Below, piece after piece: positions 39,612-49,416 of a stretch of DNA of 60,984 nt (positions are counted from its first letter, which is position 1; the number at the start of each line of letters is the position of its first letter). The stretch comes from Candidatus Desulfarcum epimagneticum (GTDB lineage Bacteria; Desulfobacterota; Desulfobacteria; Desulfobacterales; CR-1). Both the position numbers and the translations under genes were made by a program. The notes beneath the pieces were generated by a model. The model saw only the letters and a list, made by a program, of their open reading frames with translations, did not search any database and was not told the DNA's origin. The stretch spans positions 1 through 60,984 of the forward strand of contig CAACVI010000045.1 in the NCBI GenBank assembly GCA_900659855.1. The letters run 5' to 3'.

Positions 39612-40343
39612 TTATGTTTCCCCAAGGGCCTCGACAATGTGCAGGACTTTGATGTCATATCCCCGGCGCCGGATTCGGCCCTCCAGATTCATCAGGCATC
39701 CGGCGTCGGCCCCGATGAGATAATCCACGCCCGCCTTGAAAAGATGGTCCGCCTTTTCCCCGGCCATGGCGCCGCTCAACGCGCCCATCTTGACGGAAAA
39801 GGCCCCGCCGAAACCGCAGCAGCGCGCCTGCCCCTCAAAGGGGACGATCTCAAGGTCTTGAATATGTTTCAAAAGGACCAGGGGCGGGTCTTTCACCCCA
39901 AGGCGCCGGGTCATGTGGCAGGACGGGTGATACGCGGCTTTGCCGGCCAGGCGGGCGCCCAAGTCTTTCGCTCCCAGGACATTGACGATGAAATCCGTGA
40001 TTTCAAAGGTCCGGGCCGCCAGGGTTTCGGCCATGGGCCCCCAATGGGGATCGTTTTTGAAAAATTCAGGATACTCCCGGACCTGGAGAACGCAGGAGCC
40101 GCTGGGGGCCACGACGTGGTCGGGATCGTCCTCAAGCAGGGCCGAGATGAGATGTCGCATGCCATTTTTCGCTTTGTCGCGAAAACCGGCGTTGGAAAGG
40201 GGCTGGCCGCAGCAGGTCTGCCTGGGATTAAAATAAACGTCGCAACCCAGGGTTTCAAGCAGGCGGACGGCTCGTTTTCCCACCTCGGGAAAAAGGGCGT
40301 CGATCAGACAGGTGGCGAAAAAGGACACCCGTGGCTTCTTCAT
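39612..40343 (-). CDS. lutA: Lactate utilisation protein LutA
   Basis: A 243-residue protein with two CCG domains: NPRQTCCGQPL near residue 45 and GQARCCGFGGAF near 190. These cysteine motifs bind iron-sulfur clusters or hold the heterodisulfide-type site. It is the LutA/YkgE subunit of the lactate-oxidising complex. I use ATG 40343, which has GAGG seven bases upstream. The ATG at 40355 overlaps the thioesterase stop (ATGA) and is an alternative by coupling. Confidence 0.92.
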   Translation of the reverse strand: MKKPRVSFFATCLIDALFPEVGKRAVRLLETLGCDVYFNPRQTCCGQPLSNAGFRDKAKNGMRHLISALLEDDPDHVVAPSGSCVLQVREYPEFFKNDPHWGPMAETLAARTFEITDFIVNVLGAKDLGARLAGKAAYHPSCHMTRRLGVKDPPLVLLKHIQDLEIVPFEGQARCCGFGGAFSVKMGALSGAMAGEKADHLFKAGVDYLIGADAGCLMNLEGRIRRRGYDIKVLHIVEALGET

Positions 40344-40351
40344 CTTGGGCC

Positions 40352-41278
40352 TCATCTTTTTACGAGTTTGTCAGGGTGGTGGTTGTTTTTTTGACCCATT
40401 CGTGGAAGAGTTCTCCGCAAAAGCCCCTCCTGCGCCACAGTGGCCGCCAAAACCCCCTTTCGCGTGTACACCGAGCCGATATTCAACCCCCTTCCCCGGG
40501 CCGCGCTGGGGCTTTTCATGGCGTAAAGAAGCCAGTCGTCCATGCGAAAATCCCGGTGAAACCACATGGAATGGTCCAGGCTGGCCACCTGCATGTCCCG
40601 GGACCAGAAGGTTTTGCCGTGGGGATACAGGGCCGTTCCCACCAGGTGAAAATCAGAGGCGTAGGCCAGCATGTATCGGTGGATGGCGGCGTCATCCGGG
40701 ATCTTGTCAATGGCCCGGAACCAGACATATTTTTCCGGCGGCATGGGTTTGGGGGAAAAGGGATTGATGGGGTTGACCACCCGGATCTCAATGGGTTTTT
40801 TGCACAAAAATGTCTCAATCCTCTCCGGCGGAATCTGGTCCGAAAGGCGTTCGGCCATTTCCAGATCGCTTTCCACTCCCTCCGGTCCCAGGACATCCGG
40901 CATGTCGCGGTGGTGGTCATAACCCGGCTCATTTTTATGAAAAGAGGCGCCCATGGAAAAAATGGCGCGGCCGTTTTGAACCGCCACCACCCGGCGGGTG
41001 ACAAAGCTCCTCCCGTCGCGGATGCAGTCCACCGTATAAACAATGGGTTTGGAGGCGTCGCCGGGCAGCATGAAATACCCGTGAAGGCTGTGGGCCTGGA
41101 ATTCAGCCGGCGCCGTTCCCGAGGCGGCGGACAGCGCCTGGCCGATCACCTGGCCCCCGTACACATTGCCGAAACCCAGGTCCTGGCTCTGGCCCCTGAA
41201 AATATTTTTTTCAATCTTTTCCAGTTTCAGGAGCCGAAGCAACTCCTCCAGCACATTTTCTTCATGGCACATTTTCAT
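40352..41278 (-). CDS. tesB: Acyl-CoA thioesterase II (TesB)
   Basis: A 308-residue double hot-dog thioesterase that releases free acids from acyl-CoA. It has the first-domain pattern NVYGGQVIGQAL and LHGYFMLPGD, and the second-domain pattern ASLDHSMWFHRDF with the catalytic aspartate-histidine region. I start at 41278 (GAGAGG upstream). It lies between a hydrolase gene and lutA and overlaps lutA's upstream start by ATGA, so transcription with the lactate genes is likely. Confidence 0.92.
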   Translation of the reverse strand: MKMCHEENVLEELLRLLKLEKIEKNIFRGQSQDLGFGNVYGGQVIGQALSAASGTAPAEFQAHSLHGYFMLPGDASKPIVYTVDCIRDGRSFVTRRVVAVQNGRAIFSMGASFHKNEPGYDHHRDMPDVLGPEGVESDLEMAERLSDQIPPERIETFLCKKPIEIRVVNPINPFSPKPMPPEKYVWFRAIDKIPDDAAIHRYMLAYASDFHLVGTALYPHGKTFWSRDMQVASLDHSMWFHRDFRMDDWLLYAMKSPSAARGRGLNIGSVYTRKGVLAATVAQEGLLRRTLPRMGQKNNHHPDKLVKR

Positions 41279-41322
41279 TCCCGTTTCCTCTCCGCGCATC
41301 ATAGTCCCAAAAGAGAAAAAAA

Positions 41323-42192
41323 TCAACGATCCTCAATCTCATCCGGACATTCCAAAGCCAATGTCCTGGCAAAGGACCGGGTCATCCTTTCCACCGCCTC
41401 GTTTTTCGCCATGTCATGGGTCCCGTCATACATGCAAAGCCGCGACGGGCCCCCGGCATGGTCGGATAAAATTTTCCCTGAGGATGCGGGAACCAGCTCG
41501 TCTTCCCGGGCCTGAAGCGTCAAAACCGGCAGGGAGACGCGCTCAATGGCGTCGGCCGGCCGGACCTCTTCCGGGACAAAGCCGGCCCAAGCGCCCCCAA
41601 GGCGAATGATCAATCCGGAAAGATAGGGGGGAATGACGGATTGGCGGAGCCTTTTTTCCAGAAGCGCGCGCAGATCCGCGAAAACCCCGTTTAAAACAAG
41701 CCCCGACACAGACGCCCGGGGATGGGCCGCCAGCTCAAACGCCGCCGCGGCGCCGCCCATTGAGGCGCCGTACACCACAATATCGGAAAATCCCTCCTGT
41801 TCCAGGGCGTCCAGCATATGGCCCACATCCTCCGACTCTTTCAGGCCGATCGCGCACGCGCCAAAGGGATGCCGGCCGTGGCTCCTGAAATCAAACAGCG
41901 CCACATTGAAATCCCCGGCCAGCGCCCGGGCCAGCGGAAGCATGTAGGAGCGGTTTCTGGAGCGGCCGTGGCATAAAAGAACCACTCTGGAGGCGGCCGG
42001 GTTCCGAATCAGCCATGCCTCGCCCGCTTTTGTGTGAATGGTTTCGGCCGACAGACCGTGGTCTTCGGGCAGACCGTAATCTTTAAACACCTTGAACACA
42101 TTGGGATGCGCCAGGAAAAATGCCCCGGCCAGCGTCAGAACCGCATGCGCCGAAACAATGAACACAAGCAAAAGCGATCGCCATTTTTTCAT
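41323..42192 (-). CDS. Membrane-anchored alpha/beta hydrolase
   Basis: A 289-residue protein with an N-terminal membrane anchor (LLLVFIVSAHAVLTLAGAFFL). The alpha/beta-hydrolase fold follows: VVLLCHGRSRNRS, the nucleophile elbow VYGASMGGAA, the acid in QAREDELVP and the histidine in YDGTHDMA. It resembles BAAT/YqkD-type serine hydrolases. The active site probably faces the periplasm. The substrate is unknown. Confidence 0.85.
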   Translation of the reverse strand: MKKWRSLLLVFIVSAHAVLTLAGAFFLAHPNVFKVFKDYGLPEDHGLSAETIHTKAGEAWLIRNPAASRVVLLCHGRSRNRSYMLPLARALAGDFNVALFDFRSHGRHPFGACAIGLKESEDVGHMLDALEQEGFSDIVVYGASMGGAAAAFELAAHPRASVSGLVLNGVFADLRALLEKRLRQSVIPPYLSGLIIRLGGAWAGFVPEEVRPADAIERVSLPVLTLQAREDELVPASSGKILSDHAGGPSRLCMYDGTHDMAKNEAVERMTRSFARTLALECPDEIEDR

Positions 42193-42229
42193 TCTTGTTT
42201 TTCCATTCCATTCACCCGGTCAAAGCCCG

Positions 42230-42952
42230 TCACTCCGGCCGGGAGGGGGCCGAAGCGCCCTCTTTCATGATTTGAACCGCGCGTGGATCCAGACATGAGC
42301 GCAAAAAGCGATTCATGGGAGAGGGATCATTCGAATCGTAGAACCCCAGCATCAATTGATTGAACTCCAGCTGTCGCTTTGCCGGCACATTGATCGCCGG
42401 ATAACCATGACTTAAAAGCGCGCCGTTCATCATAAAGCGCCCCATTCGTTTGTTCACATCATAAAAAAACTGGGACCTCGCCATGGTCAGAAACAGATGA
42501 ATCGCCCCGTCGTATATGTCTTTTATTTCATTAAAATCATGGATCATTTCCTCAAACAAACGGGGCAGGGAGCCGGCCTTTGGAGGAATGAAGCGGGTTC
42601 CGGCGATGGTCACAGCTCCGGAGCGAAAATGCCCCCACTCCAGGGCCTCCTCTTTTCCGGCGATTGAATGAAGCGAGCGGGCGGTCTTTGCGGACACATC
42701 GAATTCGCCTGCCTCAATCCATTCAAACAAAGCCCGCCATGCATCGCCCTGGCTCAGCGCGATCCGCTGATCCGACAGTTTATGGCCCCCGACGGTCACG
42801 CCATCCAGCAATGTCTGAACCTCCGGAAGTGTCAGGGGAATGCCTTCGAGATTGACCGCGTCGCAGACAAACTCAGCCAGATGACGCCTGGCCAGGGTCA
42901 GGGCCAGCCCATGATGGGGCGGCATATTCCAGAAATGGTCTTTTGGGCTCAT
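42230..42952 (-). CDS. Fic-family protein with a degenerate active-site motif
   Basis: A 240-residue protein. An EG-type inhibitory segment is visible early (NLEGIPLTLPEVQTLLDG). The Fic core helix pair appears as AIHLFLTMARSQFFYDVNKRMGRFMMNG, here broken for length: AIHLFLTMAR then SQFFYDVNKRMGRFMMNG. The usual HPFxxGNGRxxR reads QFFYDVNKRMGR, so the catalytic histidine position is Gln and the glycine is Val. AMP transfer is therefore doubtful. It may be a scaffold, an inactivated copy or an enzyme with altered chemistry. Downstream is the anchored hydrolase. Confidence 0.75.
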   Translation of the reverse strand: MSPKDHFWNMPPHHGLALTLARRHLAEFVCDAVNLEGIPLTLPEVQTLLDGVTVGGHKLSDQRIALSQGDAWRALFEWIEAGEFDVSAKTARSLHSIAGKEEALEWGHFRSGAVTIAGTRFIPPKAGSLPRLFEEMIHDFNEIKDIYDGAIHLFLTMARSQFFYDVNKRMGRFMMNGALLSHGYPAINVPAKRQLEFNQLMLGFYDSNDPSPMNRFLRSCLDPRAVQIMKEGASAPSRPE

Positions 42953-43015
42953 GGATCAAACCTTATTTATTCCGTCTTTGACTTTGATAAAGCCATTCAA
43001 AACCGATTCAGCGTT

Positions 43016-45724
43016 TCAAAAACCCGGAAGCCTGAATTTCATGGTGACTTCCCCCGTCTGTTGATCCACCTTGATCATTTTCTTTTCATTCGGGGCCATC
43101 TCCACTTTCTTTCCGGTGGCCATTTCAAGAAGCCCCCCGATAAAGCTCATTCCGGAATTGAGCACGTTTTCTATTTTTTCCGGGGACTGGCCGGCCATCG
43201 AAAAATCTTTCTCTCCCAGGGATTTGTCTCCGGATTCTCGGGACTTTCCGGCGTCGGTTTCCGATGGATCCGTTTCTTCCCTGTCATAGGGGAAGTCTTT
43301 GTCCCGGCCCAGCGCCTCGGGGTTCAAATAGTGGGGGGTGTCGTCCGGTATCTCCGGGGCTTCAGGCGGCGGAGTTTTGAGGTCTTCCGTATCCTCTCCC
43401 ATCATTTCGCGAAGACGGCTGAGCATGGCGTTCTTTTTTTCCCTGGAAAATTCCACCACATCGCCGCCGTCTTCGAAGACACCTTTGAAAAGGTCTTGTT
43501 TCAACTGGATCCCGGCCAGAATTCTTTCTTCAATGCTGTGTTTCGATATGAAGTTGACCACATTGACGCACTTGCTTGTCTGACCGATCCGGTTGACCCT
43601 GCCGATTCGCTGGCTTAATTTCGCCGGGTTCCAGGGAAGCTCAAAGTTGATCACGCAGTCGGCGGCCTGGAGATTGAGGCCCGTTCCCCCGGCGTCGCTG
43701 GAAAGAAAGACCTTGCATGCGGGGTCGCTGGAGAATTTATCGATGAGCGCCTGCCGTTTTCCCACAGGCGTTCTGCCCGAAAGCTCCACAAAGGGCACGC
43801 CGGCTTTGGAAAGCTGCTTCGCGATCAAAAAAAGCATGGTGACCCATTCGGTGAATATCACCACCTTGCGATTGTTCTGGATGACAAACTCGTCCACCAC
43901 CCCGGCAAGCTCTTTCAGCTTTGGGGAAATGTGGGTTTCCCGGTCGATTAAAAAGGTGGAGTCGCAACTTTGCCGGGCCTTTAAAAGCAGTTCCTGTATA
44001 CGCCTCATGTCCATGGGGGTCAAAAATTTTTTTCTGATGAGCGGAACCAGGGAAGCGATATAACCCCCGTGAATTTTCGACTGTTCGGGGGTTAAATCCA
44101 GGTAAAAATTGTTCACCACGGTTTCGGGAACCTCGGAGAGAACATCCTCTTTTTTTCTTCGGATGACAATCGGTTTGATCTTTTCACTCAAAAGCCCCAA
44201 ATTTCTATACCCGAGGATTTGTCCCTTTTTTTTCCGGGAAAGCATGAAATGACCGGCCGCAAACATCCACAGCGGGGAAAGCAGCCCCGGGGACAGGAAC
44301 TGCATAATGGAATAGATGTCTTCCAGCTTGTTTTCAAGGGGGGTTCCCGTGAGAACCAGGGCATGTTTACGGGGGATGGATTTGACGGCCTCGGCGGTTT
44401 TGGTGTTGAAATTTTTGATTCGCTGGGCCTCGTCCAGTATCACCAGGTCGGGTTTATGCCGGGAGATCGCCCGAGCGTCCCGCAAAAGCGCTTCGTAATT
44501 GGTGATTTTGAAAAAGGACCCGTCTTTTTCGTACATCTCCCGGCGAATTTTGGCCCCTCCGGCGATCACCAGGGCCGATTCGTCCGTGAATCTTTCTATT
44601 TCGCGTCTCCACTGATCTTTCAGGGACGCCAGGGTCACCACCAGGATTTTTTCAAACCCGAATATCTCCCTTTTCAACCCCGCGATGACAATGGCCTGAA
44701 GGGTTTTCCCAAGGCCCATTTCGTCGCCGATCAGCGCCGCTTTTTTGTAAAGCCCGAATCTGACTCCCTCGACCTGGTACGGGTAAAGTTTTGTTCTGAT
44801 ATTGGAAAAATCGATGACATGCCCCTTTTCAAACGCTTCGATCTCTTTTTCCATCAATTTTTCATCAAGCCTTTTCAGAACTTCCGGCTGAATCCTCGCC
44901 CGTTTGTCCCCCTCGAGCATACTGATCAAAGGAAAAATATCCTCAAGCTTTTCGCCGGCAAACGTTCCTTTTTCATCGAACAGCTCCGCCATAAGACCGC
45001 GCGCGCTTTCATCCGGTAAAAAATCTTTTTCCATAAAAAGTCCGGGAGACTGGGAGATCGAATCCCAGCGGATGTCGATGAAGGGGAACTTTTCCTCTTT
45101 GACCCGGCGCGCCGCCTTTTTGTCTTTTTTAAAAGACTCGGACACATGGACAAGATGTTTGCATATGCCAAGCCTGTTGGTCATATAGTCGGGACATGAG
45201 CAATGGCCCCTTTCCAGGTCGTAGAGGGTGACCACATATTGGGCCCCCTTTTTTGTTTCGATCAGATGCTCCCCTTTGATCATATCTCCCCGGGTCAGGA
45301 CAAACTCCTCTTTTTTCGCCCTGTCCCGTCTGTCGGACACGGCCTGCTCCCTGATCTCCTCAAAGGAAAGAAAACCGCCCCGCGAAGAATCGGGATCCGC
45401 CTCGCAGGCGGATTCTTTTTTTTCGCGCCGCATGTTTCGCGACACCAGTTTGTCCGTGATGTCCAGAAAAACCGCCACTTTATGCTTGCACCCTTCTCCC
45501 GGGTACGGACAGGAGCAATCGCTTAAGACCCCGTCTTTTAAAATAGAGGCCCGGATGACATAGTCCCCGTAGTTTCCATCCACCTCGTAGGTGAATTTTT
45601 TTTTGTTGAGATCGTGCTCCACACATAAAAACGCGCCGTGTTCGTATATCCGGACCCCTCTTTTGTATATCACCCCTGAATCGGCGACCCGTTCTCTGAT
45701 ATAATTTTCGCCTAAACCATTCAC
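43016..45724 (-). CDS. SNF2-family helicase with two SWIM zinc fingers
   Basis: A 902-residue Swi2/Snf2 ATPase starting at GTG (GGAG upstream). Two SWIM fingers lie at the N-terminus: CSCPYPGEGCKH near 67 and CSCPDYMTNRLGICKH near 180. The helicase follows with GDEMGLGKTLQ (motif I), ILDEAQRIKN (motif II), LTGTPLENKLEDIY (motif III) and QRIGRVNRIGQ (motif VI). The C-terminus is acidic and low-complexity. Such proteins move on double-stranded DNA or strip proteins; some take part in phage defence. There is no obvious defence partner here. Confidence 0.9.
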   Translation of the reverse strand: MNGLGENYIRERVADSGVIYKRGVRIYEHGAFLCVEHDLNKKKFTYEVDGNYGDYVIRASILKDGVLSDCSCPYPGEGCKHKVAVFLDITDKLVSRNMRREKKESACEADPDSSRGGFLSFEEIREQAVSDRRDRAKKEEFVLTRGDMIKGEHLIETKKGAQYVVTLYDLERGHCSCPDYMTNRLGICKHLVHVSESFKKDKKAARRVKEEKFPFIDIRWDSISQSPGLFMEKDFLPDESARGLMAELFDEKGTFAGEKLEDIFPLISMLEGDKRARIQPEVLKRLDEKLMEKEIEAFEKGHVIDFSNIRTKLYPYQVEGVRFGLYKKAALIGDEMGLGKTLQAIVIAGLKREIFGFEKILVVTLASLKDQWRREIERFTDESALVIAGGAKIRREMYEKDGSFFKITNYEALLRDARAISRHKPDLVILDEAQRIKNFNTKTAEAVKSIPRKHALVLTGTPLENKLEDIYSIMQFLSPGLLSPLWMFAAGHFMLSRKKKGQILGYRNLGLLSEKIKPIVIRRKKEDVLSEVPETVVNNFYLDLTPEQSKIHGGYIASLVPLIRKKFLTPMDMRRIQELLLKARQSCDSTFLIDRETHISPKLKELAGVVDEFVIQNNRKVVIFTEWVTMLFLIAKQLSKAGVPFVELSGRTPVGKRQALIDKFSSDPACKVFLSSDAGGTGLNLQAADCVINFELPWNPAKLSQRIGRVNRIGQTSKCVNVVNFISKHSIEERILAGIQLKQDLFKGVFEDGGDVVEFSREKKNAMLSRLREMMGEDTEDLKTPPPEAPEIPDDTPHYLNPEALGRDKDFPYDREETDPSETDAGKSRESGDKSLGEKDFSMAGQSPEKIENVLNSGMSFIGGLLEMATGKKVEMAPNEKKMIKVDQQTGEVTMKFRLPGF

Positions 45725-45801
45725 GGTTTTTCTCCATTTCCTTTTTTGATATCAGATGTGTTTTTCATTCTGTTTTCCACTGCCTCTTCCCTTCTCCCTT
45801 T

Positions 45802-46953
45802 TCACACAAACTCCGACAAAAACAAATGGGCCGAGCATACCCGGATATCGTCCCTGGTTTTGACATCGATATCTTTTGACAAAAGAACCTGGGTCGCTTT
45901 GACGGCGGGAAATTTTTGCTTTAAATACACAAGGGCCCTGGACGGTTTTTTGTCCCTGGATTTGCATTCCACAAAATGAATGGGTTTTTCGTCTTCGCAG
46001 ATGACAAAATCCACTTCTCTTTTGTCCACGTCCCTGAAATAGCGAAGCTCCATGTTTCGGCCTTCCGTGTCCCGGATAAAACAGGTCCATTTCAAAAGAT
46101 GACAGGCCACCACATTTTCAAATCGCGGGCCTTTTTCCCTGACAGCCGTCCAGTCGGAATGATAATGTTTGGCCTCCTTTTTCACCGCCCTGATCCTCGG
46201 CGCGCCAAAGGGATACACCCTGAAAATAAAATACAAATTTTCCAGCATGATCAGCCAGCGGGAGACGCTTTGATGGGAAACCTGCAAATCTTCTCTCAGC
46301 GAGTTGATGGAAAGCGGGGATCCCACGAGAGCCGGCAGACGGATGGAAAGCCTTTCCACCAGACTGACGTCTTTAATATTTTCAAGGTCCGTCAAATCTT
46401 CCCGGACCACGCGGGAACGGTAGTCCTGGGACCATCTCCGGGTTTCTTTTTCGGACTGAATGACGAAAGGCTCGGGAAATCCCCCATAATGCATAAGATC
46501 ATCGAGCAGAGAGGAAGGCGGGGAATGAAATTCTCCATACGTCAGGGGAAAAAGCCGGTAAAAAAAATATCGTCCCTGGAGGGAATCCCCTCCCCGGCGA
46601 TAATAATCCAGCCGGGCGCTGCCGGTCACAAGAATATCCAGCTCGTCTCCCCGCTTGTCGTACAGACCTTTCACGACCTGGCGCCACCTGGAATATTTAT
46701 GAATCTCATCCAGGGCCAGATAACCGGTCCCGGCGGGAAATGTCTCCAGTATAATTTTTTCCCTGTCGTCCGGCGCGTCCCAGTTCATATAGCGTTTTTT
46801 GATATCGCATCCCGCCGCTTCGCACAGACGCCTGGCCACAGTGGTTTTGCCGGCCTGCCGGGGGCCGCTCACAAAGACCATTTTCCGTTTGAGATCATCG
46901 ACAATATTTTTTTCAATGTAGCGAGGCAGATACACGAGTTTTTTAACCCCCAT
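45802..46953 (-). CDS. AAA ATPase with DUF4143 domain
   Basis: A 383-residue protein: P-loop SGPRQAGKTT near residue 30, Walker B YLALDEIHKY, sensor VTGSARLDYYRR, and a C-terminal DUF4143 nuclease-like part (GPRFENVVACHLL, then REVDFVICEDEKPIHFVECK). This family (AAA_14/DUF4143) is common in archaea and bacteria, often in multiple copies, with unknown role. I use ATG 46953; no clear ribosome-binding site is seen for it or for GTG 46965. Confidence 0.85.
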   Translation of the reverse strand: MGVKKLVYLPRYIEKNIVDDLKRKMVFVSGPRQAGKTTVARRLCEAAGCDIKKRYMNWDAPDDREKIILETFPAGTGYLALDEIHKYSRWRQVVKGLYDKRGDELDILVTGSARLDYYRRGGDSLQGRYFFYRLFPLTYGEFHSPPSSLLDDLMHYGGFPEPFVIQSEKETRRWSQDYRSRVVREDLTDLENIKDVSLVERLSIRLPALVGSPLSINSLREDLQVSHQSVSRWLIMLENLYFIFRVYPFGAPRIRAVKKEAKHYHSDWTAVREKGPRFENVVACHLLKWTCFIRDTEGRNMELRYFRDVDKREVDFVICEDEKPIHFVECKSRDKKPSRALVYLKQKFPAVKATQVLLSKDIDVKTRDDIRVCSAHLFLSEFV

Positions 46954-47093
46954 CGGAAAATACACGCGAGTTTTTTTCGATGGTGGTTAATATACCAGCA
47001 AAAGGCCGGGATGTCAAACGCGACGGGGCGTCATTGCCGCGTTCCCGGCCGGGGAAACGGACGCGGACGCGGGGGGAAAAGGGCGTTTCAGGG

Positions 47094-47762
47094 TCACCGG
47101 GCCAGCATGGCGCGTATCATGTCGGCGGCGTTTTCGGCGTGGTCCGCGATGGAGCCGATGATTTCGGCCAGCCGGACGCAGTGAAACAGGGTGACGGGAT
47201 CGATGGAGACCTCAAACGCCTTTCTTTTTAAAGAGTACTCCGCCTTGTCGGCCTCGCGCTCCTTTCCCCGGATGTCCCGGATCATGTCCTTGATGGCGTC
47301 CCGGGTGTCGTTTGAAAAATTTTCAAAATATTTTTTGGTTTCAGACATCATCAAAGGCAGATATTCGATGACCTCTATGACGGACCCCACCAGATTGAAC
47401 AGCCTTTTCTGGATGTCTTCGGGAATTTCTCTCTCATGCCGGTATGAAATCCACTCCAGGGCGTCTTCCACCGAGTCGATGACGCTGTCCTGCTCTTTCA
47501 AATATCTGAAAAGCTGGAATTTGTCCACCGGCATGATGGCGCCCTTGGGAATATGGCCCCGGATGCGTCTTTTGATCTTGTCGGCCTCTCGCTCAATTTC
47601 AATGATCTCCTGCCTGAAATTGTCGCAGGCGGTCCTGTCGCTCGCCACATAACACTCAATGGCCTTCCGGAAAGCCCATGTGCACTCTTTGACTTTTTCG
47701 GCATGCTCCTGCATTCCGTCAAAAGGCGAAGTCATGAATAAGGATAGAAACGGCGCTCTCAT
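47094..47762 (-). CDS. DUF47 / PhoU-like phosphate transport regulator
   Basis: A 222-residue all-helical protein of the TIGR00153/DUF47 family: SPFDGMQEHAEKV at the start, FRQEIIEIEREADKIKRRIRG with conserved acidic metal-binding positions, and DSVIDSVEDALEWIS. It is a PhoU relative that modulates the PiT permease. GAAGGGGG precedes the ATG. It lies directly downstream of the PiT gene, the usual order. Confidence 0.92.
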   Translation of the reverse strand: MRAPFLSLFMTSPFDGMQEHAEKVKECTWAFRKAIECYVASDRTACDNFRQEIIEIEREADKIKRRIRGHIPKGAIMPVDKFQLFRYLKEQDSVIDSVEDALEWISYRHEREIPEDIQKRLFNLVGSVIEVIEYLPLMMSETKKYFENFSNDTRDAIKDMIRDIRGKEREADKAEYSLKRKAFEVSIDPVTLFHCVRLAEIIGSIADHAENAADMIRAMLAR

Positions 47763-47786
47763 GTCGCGACCCCCTTCTTTGTTGGT

Positions 47787-49010
47787 TTAAAAAATCAGTT
47801 CCAGTATTTTAAAAATCACGATGCTGGTGATGGCGGCGGCCGGCACCGTGAGAACCCAGTACAGTATAATCTTGAAAATCAGGGAAAAATCAACCGCCTC
47901 TATTCCCCTTGCGAGGCCCACGCCCAGAACGCCCCCCACGGCGGCGTGGGTGGTGGAGACCGGCAGGCCCAGTTTGGAGGCGATCAGCACAGTGGAGGCC
48001 GCCGCGAAGTCCACTGAAAATCCCCGGGTGTTGGTCAGGGTGGTGATCTTTGAGCCGATGGTGTCCATGACCCTGGAGCCGGCCATGGCCACGCCGCACG
48101 CGATCCCCACGCCCCCGAACAGCAGAAGAAACGCGGGCATGGGCACCTTGTCGCCCACCCCCCCTGTTTTCACCAGGAAGTAGATCACGGCCAGGGGCCC
48201 GATGGCGTTGGCCACGTCATTGGCCCCCTGGGCCAGCGCCACATAGCAGGAGGTGCCGATCTGAATCCGCTTGAATATGTCCTCCACCCCCCGGGGCTTT
48301 CTGGCGACAAACCGTTTGATGAGCGCCCGGCAAACAGCGGAAACCGCCAGGGCGATGAAAAAAGAAATCAGGGCGGCAAGGCCCATGGACACGGACAGGC
48401 TTTTGCCGAAGGGCGTTTTAAAAATAAAGGACATGGCGATAATAAACACGGCCACGCCGATGAAAACAGGGGACGCCCTTAAAGCGGACCCCAGTGGGTC
48501 TTTTCGGGAAAGAATCGTTTTGACGATGGTCTTGAACATGGCGTAGGCGATGACCAGGGAAAACACCGGGGAGATCACCCAGCTGGCCACCACCGCCATG
48601 AGCTTTCCCCAGTTGATCACGGAAAATCCCCCGGCCACCAGTCCGAACCCGATCATGGCCCCCACAATGGAGTGGGTGGTGGACACGGGCAGGGATTTCC
48701 AGGTGGCGAAGCTGACCCACAGCGCCGCCGCCAGAAGGGCGGAAAACGCCCCGATCAGGGCCACATGGGGGTCGGACATGACATGGGTGGAGATGATGCC
48801 TTTCCGAATGGTGTTGGTGACATGGGAGCCGATGAACACCGCGCCCGCGATGTTGAGAATGCCGGCGATGAAGACCGCCTGCTTCAGGGTGATGGCTTTG
48901 GCCCCCACGGCCGAGGCCATGGAGTTGGCCACATCGTTGGCGCCGATGTTCCACGCCATGTAAAACCCCAGGATGTATCCCAGGGTCAGTATGTAGTATT
49001 CCTGGCCCAT
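47787..49010 (-). CDS. pit: Inorganic phosphate transporter, PiT family
   Basis: A 407-residue membrane protein of about 10-11 helices with the duplicated PiT signature: MAWNIGANDVANSMASAVGA near the N-terminus and ALAQGANDVANAIGP in the second half, plus the paired motifs LPVSTTHSIVGA and LPVSTTHAAVGG. It takes up metal-phosphate by proton or sodium symport. It is followed by its DUF47 partner. Confidence 0.94.
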   Translation of the reverse strand: MGQEYYILTLGYILGFYMAWNIGANDVANSMASAVGAKAITLKQAVFIAGILNIAGAVFIGSHVTNTIRKGIISTHVMSDPHVALIGAFSALLAAALWVSFATWKSLPVSTTHSIVGAMIGFGLVAGGFSVINWGKLMAVVASWVISPVFSLVIAYAMFKTIVKTILSRKDPLGSALRASPVFIGVAVFIIAMSFIFKTPFGKSLSVSMGLAALISFFIALAVSAVCRALIKRFVARKPRGVEDIFKRIQIGTSCYVALAQGANDVANAIGPLAVIYFLVKTGGVGDKVPMPAFLLLFGGVGIACGVAMAGSRVMDTIGSKITTLTNTRGFSVDFAAASTVLIASKLGLPVSTTHAAVGGVLGVGLARGIEAVDFSLIFKIILYWVLTVPAAAITSIVIFKILELIF

Positions 49011-49017
49011 ATCTGTT

Positions 49018-49347
49018 TTATTTCCACCCCCCGATGAGATGCATGTGCAAATGAAAGATCACCTGTCCGCCGCCCTTTTCCACATTAAATAAAAGCTTGT
49101 AGCCGGACTGATCCACCTTTTCCTGTTTGGCCATGCGCTGGGCCGCCCGGATCATTCCGGGCAGGACGGCCATGTCCGCGTCGGTCATGTCGTTGATTCC
49201 CCGGATGTGTTTTTTGGGAATCAGCAGAAGATGGGTCGGGGCCTGGGGGTTGATGTCCCGGATCACGATGAGATCATCGTCCTCAAACAAAAAATCCCCG
49301 GGGATTTCCCCATTGACGATTTTGCAGAACAGACAGTCTTTTTCCAT
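49018..49347 (-). CDS. HIT family nucleotide hydrolase (HinT-like)
   Basis: A 109-residue protein. CLFCKIVNGEIP at the N-terminus and the histidine triad HLHMHLIGG at the C-terminus define the HinT branch, which hydrolyses adenosine phosphoramidates and aminoacyl-AMPs. The start has AGGAGG seven bases upstream. It is transcribed toward the phosphate transport genes, seven bases from pit, so it may share their transcript. Confidence 0.93.
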   Translation of the reverse strand: MEKDCLFCKIVNGEIPGDFLFEDDDLIVIRDINPQAPTHLLLIPKKHIRGINDMTDADMAVLPGMIRAAQRMAKQEKVDQSGYKLLFNVEKGGGQVIFHLHMHLIGGWK

Positions 49348-49365
49348 GTCAAACCTCCTTTTCCC

Positions 49366-49404
49366 AGGGCTCGCTCAAAAACGGGTTATCTTTGAGCCAA
49401 CCCT
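49366..49404. repeat. 39-bp palindromic element, copy at the 3' side of aat
   Basis: AGGGCTCGCTCAAAAACGGG..GAGCCAACCCT; its two arms are partly complementary. The twin at 52769-52807 lies beyond clpS, so the pair brackets aat-clpA-clpS. Confidence 0.75.
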
Positions 49405-49416
49405 CAGGCTGGGCGT

